A DNA stretch of 64,000 bases from Ancylostoma caninum (lineage: Eukaryota; Nematoda; Chromadorea; Rhabditida; Ancylostomatidae). The position numbers were made by a program, and so were the translations under genes. Position 1 is the first letter of the stretch; each line of letters begins with the position of its first letter. The notes beneath the pieces were generated by a model. That model was not told the DNA's origin. It did no database searches and saw only the letters and a program-made list of their open reading frames with translations. The stretch lies in the NCBI GenBank assembly GCA_037903475.1, contig JBAJFG010000296.1, positions 186,001 through 250,000 of the forward strand, read 5' to 3'. This document shows, piece by piece, positions 39,883 to 53,440 of this stretch.

Positions 39883-41504
39883 ATGAGCTATGCTACCATA
39901 ATATTTGTCACATTAATGGTTAACTGCTATAATATGTAGATCTGAAAAATTCTATGAGAACACTGGAGTAAGAAAGTGGAAAATTGGGCATACGGTGTGT
40001 ACGGTATCTCACAAGAGAAGTGCAAGAGGTTCGGCTCGCATATAGGAAAAGGTAGTCATAAATAGCACCTGGAACCGTTTCAGAATGAAGAATTCATCAA
40101 GATAGTGTACATTGTACAGTATATTTCTACCGTACACCCGTGGTTCTACGGTCCTTTTCCGAAGCAAATGTTCATCCGGTTACTTTTCAAATCGTCCGAA
40201 GGATGCTACCTGCAACTGCGTGTTGTCGTCGAAAAGTTGTTCATAGATCGGTGCCGGACTGTTGTGGATCGTCGACACGTGGTCACACAGCTGTTCAGGA
40301 GTCTCCATGTCGCCACAATGACAACACGGACAAACTATGGATATTGATGACATCTGCAATTATATAAAGATTTTCTGCGCCTCGAAAAATTTGGAAAAAA
40401 GATCCACGGAAATTTCGCGAGAACACGAGCATCGCTGGGAGATTTCAGGAAAACAAGAGTAAGTGTTTGTGGAGTCTTCAGACTTCTGCTGAATTCAGGG
40501 TCATGAATAGCTCGAGGATCATCGCCTCCTGCAAGCAACAGCAAATGAGCGTGAAAAAAGTCGACATAGCGACGGCGCACATGCACTTGAAACACTAGCC
40601 GTCGGCGCCGGTGGCGGTTGTAATGTTCTTGGACGAGTTTTCCGGTCCATAGGGTAACAAGGAACCGCGTTGCGAGAAGCTGTTGAAAATGCACTCTTAA
40701 TAGCGTAACAGTAGACATTCAGAGCTGTATAAACAAATACACAACAGGGCAGAGAGCGGAACTTCCTCATACTTTGGAAAAAAAAGAAGGAAATAACAAG
40801 GAAATGCATGGAAATTCCCATAATTGGAGAGTTGTTTGCAAAAATTGAGAGGAACGATGTTCGATGCCCGTCTGGAATTAGAGAGGAGAAAAATAGCAAC
40901 GAACCAGCCAGTTCCACCAGTTTTCCTAAAGAGGAGATGATTTATGGTTTCGCATCAAAATTGAGAGTTTCGAAAGCAACTGCACTCGTAGGCGCCCTAG
41001 AATCCCCTATGGAATCCAGTCAGAACTGCGCAAAAGCAGCCTTATTCCTGACATGCCAAATTTATGATGGAAAAAAGTGCAGAGTAAAACGGGTTAGATG
41101 CGCAGCGCTGTTGGCGCTGAACGTCTGCATTTTTTTGAGACATGCAAAGCGAGTTGAAAATATGCAAGGGTTATTGGGAAAAGATCCGGAAATAAGTCCA
41201 GATTTTTAAGTTTAGTGAGTAATGCTGAGATGAATGGATGTGAAGATTTCTGTGAATGTCACTATAACTACTGCGCTCAGTTGCCCAGAAAATACAGCTC
41301 CTGCTCTTATTGGCTGACACATATAATGGGCCAATAAGGATCACCGTCATTATACTGGAAAACAGGAGGTGCGCGTTTCCATTCCTTCCATTCGCTAACA
41401 TGAGCAATAGAACGATGACACCACCCCCCTCTATCTCCCCCTCCCCGCGCAACATTTTCCTGAAAAAATAGTAGGTCTACCTTTTGACTTAAATCCGGGA
41501 GTAA
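39883..41504. other. Unassigned sequence with overlapping open frames
   Basis: A + strand ATG frame of 133 codons (40808-41209) and two - strand frames of 127-132 codons overlap. None shows a domain, signal or splice pattern that favours it, so none is called a gene. At 41311-41345 there is a CTTATTGGCTGACACATA phrase that recurs to the right of the next element. Confidence 0.4.
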
Positions 41505-41506
41505 TA

Positions 41507-42421
41507 CAGGGTGCGCACAAATTATTGGCGCGTGGTTTTTTGATCCCCAATCAGCGGCGATTGAGCGAATTCATAGGCCGTGTTGTGGGTATGTTTGCTG
41601 GAGAAATATCTACCGTAAACAAGAGCAAGTTTGCCGAGTGATCTCGTTCCTGGTCTGTAAAGACTTGGGAAAGCTTTCAGCTCAGACCTTCCTCGACATG
41701 CAGGTATTATTTCAGAAGATTTTTTCAAGATTCTTCAGGGACGGATTTCAACCAGTCTATTTCTACCTATGTGGTAGTACAGACCTCACCCACTAATATA
41801 TCTAAAGCAGACCTCATCGGAATACAAATGAAGCGAGTGACGTAGACAATTCTTACAAGTCAAAATTCAAGGAAATCACCTAAAACCACTTTCAAACGAT
41901 TTTTTCCTTGCAAACTGGGGACGGACGAGTTTGCAAAAACTACTCTTTACTGGTAGAGTTGGGAGTCTTCCACGGTTTCGAAACGTACTTAAACATATCT
42001 ACTATATTTGGTCTTCTGATGATTAGCAGTCCTGAATTCACAAAAAAAAGTAGCAGAACGGTCTGTTAGATACAAGGCCTGTTTTCAGCATGGTAATCAT
42101 TTGGTGGTCCAATCAACGGTGAGCGCAATGTAGTCGAGATTTAGCCTTGACCTATCATACGTGTATGGCCGGTGTCTTCTAAAGTCCACTTCAGGAAATC
42201 ATGAAAGGAAGGGCGCTGTCACCGACCCCTTGTCACCAGCAGCTTGACCAGGAGATTTCCTGAAGCCTATTTAGGCACAGGAGAAGGTCATTTGGGAAAC
42301 CAGCTAATGTCTACGGTAGAGATGATTCGAGGAGGGACACCTGCAACAAGACTTGTAATTTCGCTCAATCCTTGCTGGTTAGGGCGGAAAAAATCCACGC
42401 GCCAATAACTCATGTACCCTG
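41507..42421. mobile_element. TA-flanked TIR element (915 bp)
   Basis: Left end CAGGGTGCGCACAAATTATT then GGCGCGTGG; the right end is the inverted counterpart ending CATGTACCCTG. The similarity extends about 60 bp (both reach GATTGAGCG). TA lies at 41505-41506 and 42422-42423. Ends and duplication fit Tc1/mariner-type elements; no transposase motif is visible. Confidence 0.85.
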
Positions 42422-42423
42422 TA

Positions 42424-43300
42424 GATAAATAGCGCTATATTACGTCCGCTATCATTGGCTGACGAATGTGACGAACCTATAGAAGCGCTTATAGTGCTCG
42501 CTTTCATTGTGGGACAAATGCAATAGATACATGCACTAGGTGTCCGCCCTTGGTTATCCTGCAAAAGCACAGCCCTCCTCTCATTGGTCAGCACATGCAA
42601 CGGACCAATAGCAAGCTCCACTTAGTTCCCAAAATATAGGCTTCCTGTTACTGGGTCTATACCTATGACATTTCCACTCAGTTGTGGATGCATTCCGGGG
42701 CGAGGTGCGGGGTAGGTACGGGGGTTGGACCTGAACTGATGTACTTCAACATAAATAGAATTTAAAATATCCTTCCGATACGTGAAAATTGATTCAAGAT
42801 TAAAAAAATAAAAGAAAAAGAAGAATATGATCCTAAATCCGTGAAAAATTATTCAAGGTTTAGACTTCTAAAAGGAACCCCACTTCCAGAGCAAATGAAT
42901 TGCACAAAAATAAATTCAGAACTAGAACAAAAAATAGAATAGTAATGTGCTAATGTGTAATATATATTAAGCATTAAACAATCTGAATGATTGCTATTAT
43001 GCATCAAAGGGCGGTTTACTATTTCATTTCTTTTTAATTTTTATTTCATTACATGGGCTTATTGATGTGAGGATACAATATACAATGCACATTAAAATAA
43101 TACAACACAAATAAACCACAAATCATTCATATAATGCTTGATTTGTTTTTCTTTTTTTTTTTGATTTTTTTAATTTGGATTACATTCGAATATTGAATTT
43201 TAAATATTCAATGCTCAGGTCGTTCCACCGTTTAAAATCAGTGAATTAGTCGAACACCATTCAAATGACTTAAATTTTTGAGCAGCCTTTTTTTAAAACA
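42424..43300. other. Unassigned AT-rich sequence
   Basis: 42440-42620 holds two ATTGG...CCAAT phrases related to 41311. The remainder (42770-43250) is very AT-rich with no gene. Confidence 0.4.
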
Positions 43301-45180
43301 TTCTAATTATTCTCCTAGCATCCCAAATATGCTCACAGATGTCAAGATTCACTATCTGAAAGCGTTTTTCTGCAATTACGGACCTGTAAAATTCTACCGA
43401 GCGATGAGCGCGGCCTCACAGAAGTCTGGGTCTAAAGGATACTGTAGTCCTGCAAGCACATTCGATGATGGATAAGGCGGTGTGGAAAAAAAACGAGTGA
43501 GGGGCGTGGATGCTACGTGCCAATCTCAAGGACACTTGGCGCAATTGCACCGACATTAGCCTTGCAAAGCCGACCGATGTATCTGGAGCGGCTTTTTTCC
43601 GTGCAATCCATAGCTAACGATCGTTTGTGTGCAATTACACGAAATCTCGCTCGGAGTTATGCTGCGGATTAGACGCCATTTTTTGCAAAAATATGGGGAA
43701 ACAGCTTCAACCAGTTGGTGAAATCCTGAACGAACAGCAAGAAACAACGAAAAAGACGTAAAAGTGCAGAAACTCCTCGACGGCGCCAAGCAACCGGATT
43801 CCAGCTTAACGTGTGTGAATCTGTGCATTCTCATGACATCAGTCGACGCCACGACATGACAACAATGAACGAATCCCTGCACGGAGGTCGTGCCACCACC
43901 TGGCCTGAGTAAACACACTATAAAACGGCTGTGTTCGTTAACAAAAGACCTGTTTTGTGACGGGGTTTCTACCACTTGGCGCGCGGGGTTTTCCCCGACT
44001 TCATCAGCGGCTCACTGTGTGCGTGTAGGAACAGCCCGCATTCCTGCCTGCAGTTCAGCGCGGACTTTTTCTTTCTCCACCAGAAAACGTGGTGGTCTTT
44101 GATGCGTTGCGCTTGCAAAGGTTGCTGCAGTGCCCGAAAAACGACAGAATTTTCCTTGCACGAGCACATGTAAATATCGCGCAAAGTGGGAGCGCACAGA
44201 GATGCAGAGAAAGATTCTGAACATTTTCGAGAGGATTTTTATAGGGATATAAAGTGAACGGACTGTGTTTCGACATGCGGTAGGTTGATGATGTTATATT
44301 GATAAAGGGCACTGCAGCCGCAGCTTTACTTAGCGCTGCTGTAATGATCATTTATTGCCAGCAAAAACGACCAAAAAAACTGCAAACGAGCTATGGATTT
44401 GGAAAAATTCGCCATAATCGAAATTTTGCAGAAATTCGTACAGTCACAGGCTCGCATTGCGGGTTGGGACCAGTTTTTGCACAATTCCACACCCTCAATA
44501 GGCCATTAGCGTTATGTGAATGACTATAAGTTGTATCAAAACACTTCAAACAAGTAATGAGAAAATAAGGGAATGCGTTAACTTGATTATGACGCATAGA
44601 TAGCAACCCAAGCGTTTTAATACAAGGAATGAAATATTGCCTAAAGAGCAGTTTATACTCGTTGGATGAGTCTGGAGACGTAGGCAACCCCGTGGCGAAA
44701 CATGGATTTAACCTGCTGCATCCTAGCTATCCGTGGAGGTCACGCGGAAGTTTTATAATTCCAGTATTCGCTAGAGCCGCGGATGTTTATCGAACGCACG
44801 CAAACCGCACGCACACGTGCAGTGATTTGCTTAGAAAATTCAGCGAAATAAAAGAATATTCTGAAGCATTCTGAAGCGCAGTGAGTATCGTCTACACCAG
44901 ACGGTGACCGCCGCAGGCTCCCCACAGATAGTGGCTAACTAGTCGCGGTGCGTGCGCGCAGCGGCCGAAACCAATCAATATTCGTTCCATCCATGGTTTT
45001 GAGTTAACTCAGCTTCAAAAGACCAGCACTAAATACTGAAATGAATACGGAAAAATATAAATTATCACCAACTGCTGGTAATGTGCTGGCAAACTAGGAA
45101 TCCCGGAAGTGTGGTGGATTTATTGAAAAATCATGTCCATTAGACAAATTTTCAATTCGAAAAACTACAAAAACAAAACA
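43301..45180. other. Unassigned sequence
   Basis: Open frames of up to 139 codons occur on the - strand (43556-43975, 44055-44351) and shorter ones on +, mutually overlapping and without recognisable domains. Confidence 0.4.
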
Positions 45181-45268
45181 AGTAAAATAATTTAATAATA
45201 ATAATATCAATATAATAATATTGGAAAATAATAATAACAAAATAATAATAATAATGATAAAATACTGA
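45181..45268. repeat. AAT/ATA microsatellite
   Basis: Imperfect trinucleotide tract of AATAATAATAAT type, about 88 bp. Confidence 0.9.
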
Positions 45269-47689
45269 AACAACACACACTATGCAGTTAAAAGAAAATA
45301 CAACTCCTCAGCTGAAAAAAAGGTCCTTATAAATTCCAAAAATAGAAAAAGATGGAAGGCAGCAAAAGATAGTGAGGTAAAAGAGAAAGTTTCTCGGAGC
45401 GTGGCCGGCAACCGCAGACCTTGGGTAAAATATGTATTAGCCATACAAACATTGATAGTGTCCCTCTGAAAACGCTCTCTTTACCGGGGATAGCCCCATG
45501 ACCTGCTTTTCTCTCCTCTTCCCTCCGTTCTCTCATCCAGTTTTTTAAAGTCAATTTTCGTTGATATTGGTTTTTGTGATCATATTGCTTTACAAAAATT
45601 AGAAGGCGCACTGTTATGAAACTCTGTAGGAGTAATAAAACTTGAGAATGAGTTGAGCTATACCATTCAAGGGAAGACTACAGCTCAAAGGTTCTACAGT
45701 CAAATAGTTCGTAAAATATTTACAAAACCTCGCAATGAACAGTAAAAATGTGCTCATTTATTTACAAGTTTATTTCCTCAAAGTCAGGAAAAGATTTTTC
45801 AGACAAAATGTTTTGAAGAGCCCAGGAATCTTCATTACTTGTTCTAAAATATAACAGCGTGACCTGGAGCAAAAAAAAAGGAAGATAAAATAGGGCCATG
45901 GCCTTCCGCAACAAGACGAACTTCTTCAAGTGAAGCCAGGCATGCCCATCTGAAGCCCGTTCTCTCCTTCTGCTCAACATATGCTTTAAAAACAGCAATA
46001 AACGTTTTTCTTCGCGGGTCACGGTAAGTGGAATGTGCATCACCTACTGCACCGCTACCGTGATCCGAGAACAATGGTGTTACGGTACAAAATGTTTTTA
46101 TTGTTAAATTTCTGCTGTCGAATACTGCCCTAGGCAAAATTTTAGCGAAAAAGAAGAAGTCACCTTGCGCAGATGGGTAGGTTGGTGAACTGGGCCATAT
46201 ACTTCCCTTATAGAGTAAGACTTTCGGCATTATGGTGAGCAAAATGTAAGTTGACATCAGATGATTCCGAAAAACTCTGGAATGAAGATGAGCAGGACCT
46301 CAAGTAGAACACTGGCTTGGATTCTGGTATGCTCAGCACGGCCAGCTTGATCTTCCCCATTACCATAGTTCTACTTCTCGCCAGCCCCACGTTCTTTCTC
46401 CGACATTTGTACCCTCCCCCCGTCCCTTTACCATGGTAACCTACTACTCCTGCCCTATGATAAGCCTCGGTAGTGCTTCAATGCAATTGAAGACATTGCT
46501 TTTCCAAGGATAGAAGGCGAAATAGGCTCACACCCTATATTTCATCCAGGGGCTAGATTCCGAAGTGTCTACACTTGACCAACGAGATTTTTCCTGGGAA
46601 AAATCCCATGAAAGCCCTACCCTCACTTACCAGCATCTGTTTCACTCTAAATAATCTTAATGAAATTCAGTGAGATTTTTAGTACGAGCTCGTCCCAGCA
46701 CATTTCTAGCGAAACAAGTGCGGGAAGACAAATTTAGCTATGTTGAACAGCTGGAGATCCAACCCCCGATCCTAGGACTTGATCGTCTGAAGAATACTTA
46801 TCAAGTACGCGTAAGTTAACCACTTTCACTTATCTGCGATTATGTGGTCAACTTACAAGCTACACTAGTACACTAATACCAGTACATATCGATACTAATA
46901 TTTATAACCAAAAGAAAGATCTAAGATAAGAAAATTGTACTCGAGTTAAACAAAAGAAGGTCCTGCTCGCCATTTTGACAAATTGCCGGATGACCTGATT
47001 TTTGGGCCTGTTTACCCTTAAGTGGATAAGGGAACGGAAGGGTCAAATGGGCTACGTTACATTTCTTTACAAGTTTTACGGTCCATTCAGAATAACAGCT
47101 ATTCATAGCATTATCAATCTTACTAACTAATCCATGGAAGTTCAAATAAAGCTAACCAGAGCTACCTTAGTTCTAAAAATGCTCCACTACGTAGAAATAA
47201 GTTCTGTTTAAGATTCCTATTTGCCGCAGCAAATCCTGGAGATGGAATTCGACATGTCCAAAAAGGCTTTCAAAATATTTCAGCAGAAAGGCGTGTTTGG
47301 AGATCCACCTAGAACCAAAAACAAATCACTGTTCTACGTCAAATTTGATCAAATATCAGGATAAGGAGGTTAACACCAATAAATGTTCTCTAGTAGGAAG
47401 AGTCTATGCAGCCAAATTTAACCATGCTGAACAGGGCTAAATCCACAGTTCTGCTTCCAGAATTGCCAGCGACTGAATTCAGCCTTAAACGAAAGAACTG
47501 AAGTAAGCTGTGTATGTTAGGCACAACCAAGGGAGGCGGATATGAAGACGAGCAAGAATCATGCACTGCGTGTTTGTCGCAACTGAAGCGGAGCTTGTTT
47601 TCCTCCTAGAGAAGGACCAGAAAGCCGTGAACACGAGATTATATTGCTGAGCCGAACAAAGTTCTCGTGAAATCCGAGCACATCTCCTT
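45269..47689. other. Unassigned sequence
   Basis: No gene recognised. Several short - strand frames (45327-45611, 45844-46257, 46921-47145) have ordinary composition but no motif or splice context. Confidence 0.35.
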
Positions 47690-48110
47690 AAAAACAGCAG
47701 CGGAGGAAGAGGCGACTGGCGACAGAAGTTCCGACGACGCCGATGCTGCCATAGGCGTGATAATTACCTGCCAGTAGCTGGCTGTATATAGTCAACAATG
47801 ACGGAACAATAGCTCTGACGTGGTGTTTTGCTGGCGAACGCGAGCGGGCCGGCAGCGGTAGCCGTCGTGCCTTCTCAGCTACTGGGTTGTTGCAAGCGCC
47901 GCGACCGACGGCGGCGGCGGGGGCGACTGCGACGACGACGGGGGACGAGCGCTGAAAAACAATTCTGCAAGAGGGAGCGCCACGATCGATGCACAACATG
48001 ACGACGACGGGCAGAACGATAGCAAGAAGAAGAACACGCGCAGCGGCAACAAAAAGGACGAGTTGTCGCGCGGACTGTTGCGCTGTTTACTTGTTTACGA
48101 ACACTTGTGA
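47690..48110. promoter_or_regulatory. GC/CpG-rich block, possible promoter
   Basis: A compositional island with GGCGGCGGCGGGGGCGACTG and repeated GACGACGACGG on an AT-rich background. It could be a promoter or 5' exon; no start codon with a credible protein is identified. Confidence 0.25.
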
Positions 48111-50216
48111 AGTCGCTGCGGAAGTCGCGCCAACGAAGAGCTTAGAGCCGGGGCGAACGCGCCCATGAAGAGCTCAACAACAGCTGGTTTACATGGTGTT
48201 TGATCACTAACACGCGATTGATTTAATGTACGATGCGCCAAAGAACACTTGAGCATACGCAAAACAGGTTGGCAAATTGGGTGAGAGATAAGAAATCTAT
48301 TTTTCGCAAACTCTATGTTTAGAGTCTCTCGCAGTCTCTATCAAATATCCTGAAAGTTGTTTTTCAAATGGTGTAAATTGACGCATCGTTGGGTAGTAGG
48401 ATCAAGTTCGGGGGTATGGTCTGAATTTCCGACCAAAATTCACGAGTAAAATAAGCAGCCTATGACACTTTTTCAGCAGCGACACAGAAGCAACACTCTA
48501 CAGATGACCGACTTTTGACAAGCGAACATAAAATCCAACGCCGCGCCAATTCACACGAGGAAAGCATTCTCCTCTTCCAGGTCATGTACCAGAATGCTCC
48601 AGCTATTCGAATGAGATCTGCCGAGGACTGGACGTCCTTCTCCCGAACCAATAGCCATGGATTACTATCTTGCAAAGATTAAGAACTCTCGCGAAACAAA
48701 GACCTCATGTCCTCATATACTTAAGTGCAACGCTCTTATCTATCCCGGATAAAACATTTCCCCTTCCGCTTCCGCGTTTTTCCTCAGTGAGTGCTCGATG
48801 AGGTCACCTTTAAACACTGTTCGCTGGCTGCAAAAGAAATCCGATCAGAAATCGCAGCATCCCTTTACATTGTGTTTTTCCACGCGCGCATTGCGCCGAT
48901 GCAACTGTGCAGAATGTGACAGTTGTCCGCAGTTGAACACATTTGCATGATCGTATGAGTTGATTGCTTACTGGCCAGATTCATGTCTTACACTTTGCGG
49001 CAGTTCCGCGCTATATCTGCCATTTTTCTGGGATTTTTTCCTGTTTGTGGATTCTCCGCCTGCCCAGGTTGTGGAGCAACATGGTTTTTTCGGTTCTATT
49101 TGATTTCCACTACGTTTCGACACATGATTTTTTCTCTCCTACCTAGTCAGTGAAAGGTATGGTAATTCTGGAAAATTCTGTAAAAATTTGTAAATCTGCG
49201 AAAAAAAAATCCATTACAAAAGTCGCCCTCGCGACAAGGTGTTACTATATTTCCTAATGGAAAGGATACAGAGGCTTTCAGGGATCAGGACCTGTATGTG
49301 CGCGTATCAACACCTGTTTGCACAGGTGAGAACAGGAACAGGAGGATCGGACGAGAATGAAAACGGTAAAATGTGACGTATGGATGCGCAGACAATCAAA
49401 GTGTGTCGTGGTACGTGATGTGAGTGGGCCCCGACCACTGAATTCCCCTAGGATGATGGGTCTTACATTAACCAAAGCGTGGGTGGTACAACTTGTCCGC
49501 GCAGCATTCTCCTGGAGCAAAACGGTGGTTGGTTCGGCTCGTTCAAATGACGTACATGCCCAAGTTAGAACAGGCCAAATAGACGAGTTGAAATGAATGG
49601 GCGGGACTACCACCCGAACTAGCCAATCGGCTGACATTGGCAACGCCCACTTTGCTTCCATAATGCAGTGTACCCGCACACTTCATTTCAGTAGGAAGCA
49701 AGCAATCTGCAAAAACGTAGTGATTTCTGCAGCATATCTTTGTAATCTCTTACTTTGCAATGGCTAAGACCTGCACTTTCCAAGTCTGCAATTGCGGATA
49801 AAGTCATAAAAAGCTGATTTCAACACATTTAATACAGCAAATTAGAGCAGCGAACGCCACCAAGTGCACGTTTCTTACCATACAGAAAACCAAATATTTT
49901 CACAGGACAGTCAGATTGCCAAACTCCGTAACTGCGGATTACGTGAACTTTCAAAGTCTGCAATTGCGGATTATGTGGAGTTCCGACGCTGCAACAGAAA
50001 ATGAGACCGTATGCCTAAAGTAATGTATAATGTTCTGCAAAAGAACGTGCAGAAAGCATTGTCGGATGGCTCTTCTACAATTCTGCAATTGCAGACCACC
50101 ACAAAAACAGCGGTAACTGCAAAGATTAAATGTTTGCCGAAGTTGTTATGTAACTCAAACGATCAACCTCTGTAATGCGTCTACAAAAACATGGGATGCC
50201 CTAAAAATGCCATGAA
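48111..50216. other. Unassigned sequence
   Basis: No gene. Between 49770 and 50100 the phrase TCTGCAATTGCGGATTATG recurs three or four times in diverged form. At 49600-49660 a GC-rich stretch carries AGCCAATCGGCTGACATTGG. Confidence 0.35.
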
Positions 50217-50302
50217 TCGAGAGAGAGGGAGAGGAGGAGAGACGGGAAGGGAGGGAGGGGGTGAAAGAGAGAGTGATAGTGAGAGTGAGAGAGAGAGAGA
50301 TT
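50217..50302. repeat. GA-rich low-complexity tract
   Basis: Imperfect GAGAGAGGGAGAGGAGGAGA-type purine run of about 85 bp. Confidence 0.9.
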
Positions 50303-53209
50303 CTTGCTCGCCGTTTCAAAGGGTGCATATCGGCAAACAAGTGACTGACGCAGCCGCGCCCACTTCCTCACATGCACTTCCGTATTTACATGAAAGTCGG
50401 TCATCAACAGAAAAACATTCTGAAAGGATTGACCAGCTGTAGACGCCTGGAGTTGGGAGATTTTGGTGCGTGCGTGCGTCACGCGTGCGAGGCTGTATGA
50501 TGAGAGATAAGCCACGTCCGACGCAACCTACAATCACGATTGCACCTCTCCGCCGATCTGCCGTGTCCTGCCACTTAGGCGACGCGGAAGAACTGTTGGG
50601 CGCTATGGCTGTTTGACGCGTCGCGCAGCTAGTGCGGCGCGGTAGGCCAACGGAGGGCGTCAGTCGTGATGGACGCTTCCTCCGTTCGCCTGCCGGACTG
50701 CACATGCAACGTGAATGCGAACGTGCACTGAACGTAAACGCGCGCATATAGCAAGAAAGATCCCAAAACCAGTAGCCGTTAGACTGGGACAGGAAAGTTC
50801 GGATGAAGCGCGTTTTTTTTTGTGCCATCAGCTTCTCATGGGAGCGGCTGTCCGTATGATAACCAACCGCTTGTCCAATGGAAGGCAAACTAGGATCAGC
50901 TATAAACGCGGATGTGGAGGAAAGGGGTAAACTAAAAGGTGGCTTTTATTCGTTTCCTAGCAGGATTGACGTGTCTGGTGGCCGTACGCATGGTTGAAGG
51001 CGCCAACTAAAAAGCCGTTACGCATCCGTAAATAAAATAAAACGGTAAACAGTCCCCACACTACGGCAAACAGCAACAAACACATCGTAAAATGACGATG
51101 GAGCGTGCGCCGACGTCATAATGGTGCCGCAGGAATGCAAACTATCGCGTCAGCGCTGGCTCCCAGCATGAGAACTCGTCATTTATCCAGCGTGTGTCTT
51201 GTGAAAATTTGAAGGGCAATGGTACTTTATAGTTCAAAAATAACAGCGAGTCTGAGACGTGGACGCCGCAGCGAAAGGACCTACATGCATAGTTTTCACA
51301 TTCACGCTGTTTTTTTTTCTCGCGCGTTTTCGTTGCGAGACCAACGACTGACACGATTAGAGCGCTGGATCCGGTGAAGATGAGACGAATTAAGCCTCCA
51401 ATGACGCGGGTTGCCAGATATTGTCGCTCCAAAAATAAAGAATGTAAACAAAAAGCCCACCGATTCAATTCGCCGCCGCGCTAGCGAAACCAATTAGAAC
51501 GCGCTAGCTGACGATGGCACGATGACGTCACATTCCATTTTCTGCAGATGCGTCGTCACCAAACGACAACAGACAGATGGTACGCTTGTGACGGGCATAG
51601 GTGTGTGTTAAACGGCGCGACGAAAGCACAGCCAACGTCTACCTCTATCGCTTCACTTGACATGAAGTATAGTACCCTTAGTCGCGTCCTTTAGGTGACA
51701 TCGATTCCGGTATTGATTATCGGGGACTCGCGCAACGCGAGGACTGCGACGCGAGCTGCCACACTTCACGTGGAGAGTGGCGCCAACTTCAAAATGGGTG
51801 TTTTCACTGGCGACGTCCGAGACCGACGAGTAGGGATGAAAAAATATCGCAATGCATAAACGAAATAATTTCTTTTACCTTGAAAAAATTCGATAATTGG
51901 TGAAAATCTGCGTCGATGACTTTGAGGGACGAGCGACTCAGTTGCGAGTGACACTAAGAGCGTCTGATAAAGGCGAGATTGGAGCGTGTTAGCCGTATCA
52001 TGGACTAAAACAATACGGAGAGCTCTAGAATTCTACGGCTGAAATGAACGATATTGAGAAATAATCGAAGATCTGGGTATAAATAGTCCACCGCTTGTTC
52101 ATCCACTGTTCATGATCCATCCACCCACTCAAAGCAGAGTTACGTAGAAGTTCAGCTGAGAAAACAATAAAAAAGTAACTCCACAGAGAACGCATGCAAG
52201 AAAAAGCAGCTAACACGAAACGCATTTTCCATACAGTCAGCAACCGATGTGTGCCGTAGGTGGTTTTGGTAACGAATGGTCCACATCACTATTTCTTACA
52301 ACTTGGGCTGAAACTGTTCTAAAAATATGAAGAATTATATCGCGCACTGCCGCCTAGCGGATATTCTAAACAATACATGTGCTCCTGAATAAGCGTATGA
52401 AGAGAACTGGTCCCCACACGCTACTAATGTTTCACCGATGCATATCTTCTCATTAGAACCCTTTGACATTTGGAATTTTGTTGCGCAAGGCAAAACCTCT
52501 TCTATACCAGTTACACTAGAGATATAAAAAAACGAGTTCCGGGACTAGTTCTCGCTCACCTACAAATCAACATCACGTGCCATCCTCTTAAACGTTACCA
52601 AGTGGTGTGAATAATATAAAAATAGCCTACATTTTACTTGGTATTAGTAAAGCAAAAATGTTTTGAATTTGGGATCACTTTTGCAGCTTTCGCGCCCCAG
52701 TGCTAACATCTGTCCCAACACAGATTCATGCGCAAAAGAGTAGAGTAAAAGCCGTTTGCAGTACAATATAATACCTTTGCTTCGCTCTTCCCCTCACTGA
52801 TGTTTATTCGAACGGGAGGCAATCTACTACAATAATTCGCAACCCCCCCCCCCCTCCCCCCATCGTCACGTGGGTGGGTAGAGCGTGCGACTCCTATTGG
52901 CTGCCCCACCCACTTCACCCGCCGCCACTGGGCTATTTGGCGTAAACAAGGCGGATCAAAGGAATGCTGATGGTGAATGTATGCCATTTGGGTTGCGAAG
53001 AAACCGTGCCAACGGGGAATGCCAGCTTTCTGAAGGCCGCAATTTGGAGGCATGATGGATGAGGATTTGATTTCGTGATCTGATACATGACTCATCCAGG
53101 AGATCAGCGGTTGTGCTGAGTCCCCGCTTTTGCCAAAATAGCGACCTTTGCAGGCTAGCATAGATTAATTTAGACAAAACATGTAACTTTGCATCGAGCA
53201 AAGACTCAG
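50303..53209. other. Unassigned sequence with poly-C tract
   Basis: No gene is supported; the longer - strand frames (50316-50888, 52703-53161) cross GC-rich or low-complexity sequence and lack motifs. A C12-T-C6 tract lies at 52843-52861, followed by CCTATTGGCTGCCCCACCC. Confidence 0.35.
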
Positions 53210-53440
53210 ACAAAAATGTCAGGACATGCGGAGGACGATAGCCCTCATTTCTTAAGGAAGTTCATTGGTCATGCGGTGACCGCCTGCTTCGGGACATGCG
53301 GAGGAGGTAGTCGAGGGGTACGATCTAAGCCCGAAAAACCATCGGGACTTGCGGAGGATGTAGTCGGGGGGTGCGACATACCCCCGAACTTTGATAAAGG
53401 CCTCGGATAGGTGCGGAGGAACATGGCAGGTAGTCCGAGA
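53210..53440. repeat. GGACTTGCGGAGGA repeat cluster
   Basis: GGGACATGCGGAGGA or GGGACTTGCGGAGGA occurs at about 53220, 53292 and 53343, spaced 50-70 bp with TGTAGTCGGGG between. The same phrases recur at 54790-54860. Confidence 0.55.

Noticed and set aside
40519..41209. Overlapping frames of 127-133 codons on both strands
   Set aside because: No evidence separates a real gene from shadows; no domains or good splice context.
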